Below are positions 61,088 to 64,000 of a stretch of 64,000 nt of DNA, piece after piece. The first letter of the stretch is position 1; each line of letters opens with the position of its first letter. The DNA lies in the NCBI RefSeq assembly GCF_015277815.1, contig NZ_CP063813.1:620001-684000 (forward strand), given 5' to 3'. The position numbers were made by a program, and so were the translations under genes. This stretch comes from Microbacterium atlanticum (lineage in GTDB: Bacteria; Actinomycetota; Actinomycetes; Actinomycetales; Microbacteriaceae). The notes beneath the pieces were generated by a model that searched no databases, had not been told where the DNA came from, and saw only the letters and a program-made list of their open reading frames with translations.

Positions 61088-62017
61088 GTGCCAGATCACC
61101 TTAGCGACGCACCGACCGGGGTCATGTCGCGGGCGCAGGCTCGCGCCGCGCGCGAGGCCGCACGAGGCGCTCGTGACGAGGATTTCGGCGCGGGGGAGGG
61201 GTGGCCCTCGCTCGCGGACCAGACGGCGGAGTCGGATGCCGCGACGGCGAGTTCTGCGGACTCCTCGGCCGGATCCGTTGCTTCGGACGGCGACGGTGGC
61301 GACGGTCGCCGCACGGACTGGCGCGAAGGCGGCCGGACGGTGCGCCGGTGGCGGGAGAGCCTGCTCGCGATCGCCTTCGTCTCGCTCGGCGTCGGGATGC
61401 TCGCGGCCACTGCGGTGCGCGAGCTCACCGATTCAGCGGTGGCGGATGCCGTCGCCGACGCACTCGTGTGGCTGGCCATGCTCGTACCCGTCGTGTGGGG
61501 ACTGCTGCGCTCACGGCCCGCCGGCCTGCTGGGCTTCCGCCCACTCGACCTGCTCTACGGCGTGACGCTCGGCCTGCTGCTCCGCCTGGCGCAAGGCTTC
61601 TTCGAGGCCGCAGCGCACGGCAGCGCCGTCTTCCCGTCGGTCGTGCTCATCGACGGGCGGCTCCCGGTGTCGTGGTGGCTCACCGACGCCGTCCCCGCCG
61701 TCGTGCTCGCGCCGGTGGCCGAGGAGATGTTCTTCCACGGGGTGATCCTCGTCGCGCTGTACACCGTGCTGCGCCGGCCGGCGGGCAAGACAGCGGCGGG
61801 TATGGCCGCCGTCCTGGTCAGCTCGGGACTGTTCGTGGTGACGCATGTGGTCGCGGGCGCGGCATCCGTCGACACCGTCGTCTCGCTGACCCTTCTCGGG
61901 CTCGTCACCGGCACGCTCGTCGCCCTGACCGGCCGCATCTGGGCGGCGATTCTGGTGCACGCGGTGTACAACCTGACCTGGGTAGCGCTTGCCGCCGTTG
62001 CCGCTGTTCTCGCCTGA
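61088..62017 (+). CDS. CPBP-family intramembrane metalloprotease-like protein
   Basis: 309 residues. A disordered acidic cytoplasmic N-terminus (about 1-85) precedes eight membrane helices. Motif 1 APVAEEMFFHG has the paired Glu, motif 2 lies in SGLFVVTHVV and motif 3 is HAVYNL, so the putative metal site is intact. CPBP proteins (CAAX protease and bacteriocin-processing relatives) act on membrane peptides or in immunity to them. The substrate is unknown. Confidence 0.85.
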   Translation: MPDHLSDAPTGVMSRAQARAAREAARGARDEDFGAGEGWPSLADQTAESDAATASSADSSAGSVASDGDGGDGRRTDWREGGRTVRRWRESLLAIAFVSLGVGMLAATAVRELTDSAVADAVADALVWLAMLVPVVWGLLRSRPAGLLGFRPLDLLYGVTLGLLLRLAQGFFEAAAHGSAVFPSVVLIDGRLPVSWWLTDAVPAVVLAPVAEEMFFHGVILVALYTVLRRPAGKTAAGMAAVLVSSGLFVVTHVVAGAASVDTVVSLTLLGLVTGTLVALTGRIWAAILVHAVYNLTWVALAAVAAVLA

Positions 62018-62027
62018 TCTGGGCAAT

Positions 62028-62048
62028 CCTCGCGAGCCGCTCGTGAGG
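62028..62048 (+). terminator. Hairpin after the CPBP gene
   Basis: CCTCGCGAG and CTCGTGAGG pair around CCG with one G-T wobble, 11 bases after the stop. Confidence 0.5.
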
Positions 62049-62215
62049 CGGTTGTTACCCATCGTTTACGAACCCGGGCACATCATCGGCAAATTCTCCG
62101 CTAGTGTTCAGGGAGCGGGCTCGTCCCCGCGGATGGGTTTCGGCTCGTCCATTGCTCTCGATCGACGAAGGCGTGCGGTCGAGGGAGTCCTTTTCCGGAT
62201 CTGTTGGGAGTGTCC

Positions 62216-62749
62216 GTGATCAAGAAGTCCTTTGCTGCGCTCGCCATCGCCGGCGCACTCGTTTTCGGTGGCGCCGCCGGTGCCGCCGTTGCTGACCCCT
62301 ACCCGCCGGAAGGCGGCGTGACGGCCAGCGACACCACGCCCGCTCCGGGCCAGTCGGTCGTGCTGCGTGTGACCGGCATCGAGGGTGAGACCTCGGCGAC
62401 GTTCAGCATCACGTCCGGCCCCGCCGGCGCGTCGCTCGCCTCGATCGTCTTCGCCTCGGCGGGCACGTCGGTCACCAAGCCCGTCGTCAACGGCACGGCC
62501 GAGGCCAGCTTCACGGCCAGCGCCTCGGGCACCTATGTCATCGCCGTCACCGGCGGCAGCGGCGCCAACCTCGGCAGCATCACGCTGACCGTCGGTTCGG
62601 CCGCGGGCGCCGGCGGCAGCGGCACGCTGCCCGCCACGGGTGGCGCGGTTCCGGCCGCGGCCATCTGGGTCGGCGTCGGCGCGCTGGGTCTCGGCGGCAT
62701 CGCCGTCGCGGCAGGCGTCGCACGCAAGCGCGCTGCGAGCAGCCGCTGA
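62216..62749 (+). CDS. LPATG-type cell-wall-anchored protein, second copy
   Basis: 177 residues. Signal peptide (about 1-26, cleavage near AVADPYPP), a beta-rich Ala/Thr/Ser domain without cysteines, then LPATG at 138-142, a hydrophobic helix and the basic end RKRAASSR. Same plan as the protein at 36957. GTG 62216 has GGGAG five bases upstream and is preferred to TTG 62204. A TAGTGT -10-like box lies about 110 bases upstream, leaving a long leader. Confidence 0.85.
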   Translation: MIKKSFAALAIAGALVFGGAAGAAVADPYPPEGGVTASDTTPAPGQSVVLRVTGIEGETSATFSITSGPAGASLASIVFASAGTSVTKPVVNGTAEASFTASASGTYVIAVTGGSGANLGSITLTVGSAAGAGGSGTLPATGGAVPAAAIWVGVGALGLGGIAVAAGVARKRAASSR

Positions 62750-62760
62750 GCAACATCCGC

Positions 62761-62794
62761 ACGAGGGTCGGGAGCGCGAGCTCCCGGCCCTCGT
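62761..62794 (+). terminator. Strong hairpin after the LPATG gene
   Basis: ACGAGGGTCGGGAGC pairs with GCTCCCGGCCCTCGT around GCGA with one T-G wobble, starting 11 bases after the stop. It has the same design as the rplO-secY hairpin. Confidence 0.75.
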
Positions 62795-62811
62795 CGTTTG
62801 CCCGGCCGGGC

Positions 62812-63492
62812 GTGGCGCTCGCGGCGGCGGCGGTCGGATTCGCCGTCGCGCTGTTCGTGGCTGTGGGTTACCCGCTCTGGCGTCGCCAGCTGTGGATGCT
62901 GCCCGACACCGCCCTCGTCGCCATCGACGTGATCGCCCTGCTGTTGTCTCTGGTGGTCGCGATCGCCGTCGGCGCGACGCTCGCCGCCGCGCCGGGTCGG
63001 CGGACGGGCGCGCTCGGGCTCGCCGCCACGCGCACCATATATATAGCGCTCGGCATTGCGTCGGGTCTCGTCATGCGGGCGATCGTCGAGCTGCTCTGGC
63101 CGTCGGCCGGCAGCATCGGCGGGTCCTTCGGCGGCGACGCGCTGCTTGCGGCCGTCATCGCGGTGATCGGCGTGGTGCTGGTCGGGCCCGTCGTCGAGGA
63201 GCTGTTCTTCCGCGGGCTCATGCAGCGCAGCCTGCTGCAGGTGGTGACGGGGGATGCCGAGAACCGTTCGCCCCTCGCCGCTGCAGCGGTGATCTTCATC
63301 ACGACGGCAGCCTTCGCGGCGCTGCATCTGGCACCCGCCGGCGCCACCGTCTCGTGGGGCCTCGTGGCCGGCGTCGCCCTCACGGGTGTCGTGTGCGGAA
63401 TTCTGGCCGTCGCGTCGCGGTCGACCTGGCCGGCGATCGCGGCGCACATCACTTTCAACGCCGGGGGCGTGATCGCTCTGGTGGTCCGCTGA
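62812..63492 (+). CDS. CPBP-family intramembrane protease-like protein
   Basis: 226 residues with about six membrane helices. The conserved motifs are present: VGPVVEELFFRGLMQ, FAALHLAPAG and HITFNAGG. GTG 62812 is used because the terminator lies just upstream. Probably a membrane metalloprotease of unknown substrate; a second member of the family lies at 61088. The gene contains an AT-only run near 63036-63046 that is unusual in this GC-rich context. Confidence 0.85.
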   Translation: MALAAAAVGFAVALFVAVGYPLWRRQLWMLPDTALVAIDVIALLLSLVVAIAVGATLAAAPGRRTGALGLAATRTIYIALGIASGLVMRAIVELLWPSAGSIGGSFGGDALLAAVIAVIGVVLVGPVVEELFFRGLMQRSLLQVVTGDAENRSPLAAAAVIFITTAAFAALHLAPAGATVSWGLVAGVALTGVVCGILAVASRSTWPAIAAHITFNAGGVIALVVR

Positions 63493-63560
63493 GCCGCGCG
63501 TGGGCTTGCTCAGAGCGGCCTTTGTGCGCAGCGACTCGAGCGCTGGGTGAGAAACCGCTC

Positions 63561-63580
63561 ATCCGCGAAATCTCGCGGAT
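63561..63580 (+). terminator. Hairpin with T-rich tail
   Basis: ATCCGCGA and TCGCGGAT pair around AATC and are followed by TCTTCTGGTT. It lies about 70 bases after the CPBP stop and is the most classical terminator of the window. Confidence 0.65.
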
Positions 63581-63749
63581 TCTTCTGGTTGTCGCGCCGG
63601 GGTGCAGGCAGTATGTTTGCCCTGACGCAGACGCCGGGGAACGTGCCCGAGCAGAACCCGAAGAAAGCGCCGCGTTCGACCCGTATGCATGCTCTGGGGC
63701 TTCGGCATGCAGTCAGGCGCTCCGTCTCACTCTTCGTGAACCTGGGGCG

Positions 63750-63783
63750 GCGGCGGAATCGTGCCCAACCACGGTTCCGCCGC
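63750..63783 (+). terminator. 14-bp hairpin before the last gene
   Basis: GCGGCGGAATCGTG and CACGGTTCCGCCGC pair around CCCAAC with one T-G wobble, followed by TTCTGTGTTTC. It could end a short transcript starting near 63611 or attenuate one reaching the next gene. Confidence 0.6.
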
Positions 63784-63889
63784 TTCTGTGTTTCGGGGTG
63801 TCGGTCGCGGCTGGGACGGTCGGAGGCAGTGGGCGGGCCGGGTGTAGTCTGGCGCGAATCGGCCGTGACTTTTAGGGAGGGCGCGCGCC

Positions 63890-64000
63890 GTGGTCCGCAT
63901 ACCCGGAAGCGGCGAACCCAGCCGCGACGAGAATGCGTCATCGGAGGCTGTCCGCGTCGACGATGGCGCTGATCGAACGCGCTCTCTGGCCGAGCTCTTC
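63890..64000 (+). CDS. Start of an unidentified gene (partial)
   Basis: GTG 63890, about nine bases after AGGGAGG, opens a frame that runs to the window end (37 codons). It reads MVRIPGSGEPSRDENASSEAV, then DDGADRTRSLAELF, a charged cytoplasmic-looking N-terminus of the kind seen before membrane helices in this genome. No family can be assigned from this fragment. Confidence 0.5.
   Translation, partial: MVRIPGSGEPSRDENASSEAVRVDDGADRTRSLAELF

Larger units (their letters stand above)
63493..63889. other. Intergenic region with two terminator-like hairpins
   Basis: About 400 bases. Two hairpins are listed separately. A TATGTT-like box lies near 63611 and TAGTCT near 63844. An open frame through 63547-63972 has no conserved features and crosses both hairpin and the next start, so it is not called. 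Confidence 0.5.

Noticed and set aside
63036..63046. AT-only run inside the CPBP gene as a promoter
   Set aside because: It encodes TIYIA in a membrane helix of the protein, has no -35 partner that I can see, and no gene start follows at a suitable distance.
63547..63972. 141-codon + strand frame near the window end
   Set aside because: It crosses a 14-bp terminator hairpin and overlaps the better supported start at 63890. The product is Arg-rich without motifs.
1..64000. tRNA, rRNA or tmRNA genes
   Set aside because: I looked for T-loop sequences and paired arms on both strands and found none that fold as tRNA; no rRNA or tmRNA segments were recognised.
1..64000. Insertion sequence or prophage
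   Set aside because: No transposase, integrase or phage structural gene was recognised; only small repeats and two HNH genes suggest mobility.

Overview
The window is high-GC actinobacterial DNA, most likely from a member of the Microbacteriaceae close to Microbacterium. This rests on the S10/spc/alpha ribosomal gene order, Lys/Ala-rich tails on several ribosomal proteins, frequent GTG starts, very frequent GGATGCC/GGCATCC words, and the gene families present (DUF222-HNH, DUF4012, AbiEi/DUF559-like, actinobacterial Wzc). No database search was possible, so every name rests on motifs and family knowledge.

Layout. (1) 1-13,800: a nearly continuous ribosomal super-operon on the + strand: rpsC (end), rplP, rpmC, rpsQ, rplN, rplX, rplE, rpsH, rplF, rplR, rpsE, rpmD, rplO, secY, adk, map, a membrane-tethered DsbA-like protein, then infA, rpmJ, rpsM, rpsK, rpoA, rplQ. 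A gene for an AbiEi-type winged helix joined to a nuclease-like domain, bracketed by two copies of a palindromic repeat, interrupts it before infA. No S14 gene lies between rplE and rpsH. (2) 13,966-18,809: a Cache-HAMP class III cyclase missing one expected metal ligand, a MscS-type channel with a cyclic-nucleotide-binding domain, and truA. (3) 18,834-30,281: two paralogous signalling modules, each an OmpR-type response regulator, a PAS histidine kinase, and a membrane protein with a degenerate GGDEF-like end coupled to the kinase by ATGA. The second module is opened up by a processive GT2 synthase, with a GH6 glucanase beyond the regulator, which resembles a beta-glucan synthesis locus. Three CTTGCG repeats exactly 11 bp apart lie in the divergent kinase/synthase promoter region, and a two-hairpin element with C-rich loops lies between synthase and regulator. 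(4) 30,478-34,222: an endonuclease/exonuclease/phosphatase protein, a polytopic membrane protein, a VanZ protein and a DUF222-HNH protein.

(5) 34,685-64,000: a cell-surface polysaccharide region. It holds two DUF4012 proteins, an LPATG wall-anchored protein, UDP-glucose dehydrogenase, a second DUF222-HNH gene and an unrecognised two-gene membrane module. Next come a Dabb protein, GDP-fucose genes (gmd, fcl), and a tightly overlapping + strand block of glycosyltransferases, flippase, polymerase and acyltransferases with lower GC. On the - strand follow the initiating sugar transferase, an Asp-box membrane protein, a Wzc-type tyrosine kinase and its low-molecular-weight phosphatase. Two CPBP proteins, a second LPATG protein and the start of one more gene close the window.

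How it fits together. The sugar transferase would load the first sugar on undecaprenyl phosphate. The WecG, GT4 and GT2 enzymes extend it using GDP-fucose and UDP-glucuronate made in the region. The flippase exports the unit, the Wzy-like protein polymerises it, and the Wzc/phosphatase pair controls chain length. Several non-ribosomal genes appear leaderless, with TANNNT six or seven bases before a GTG start.
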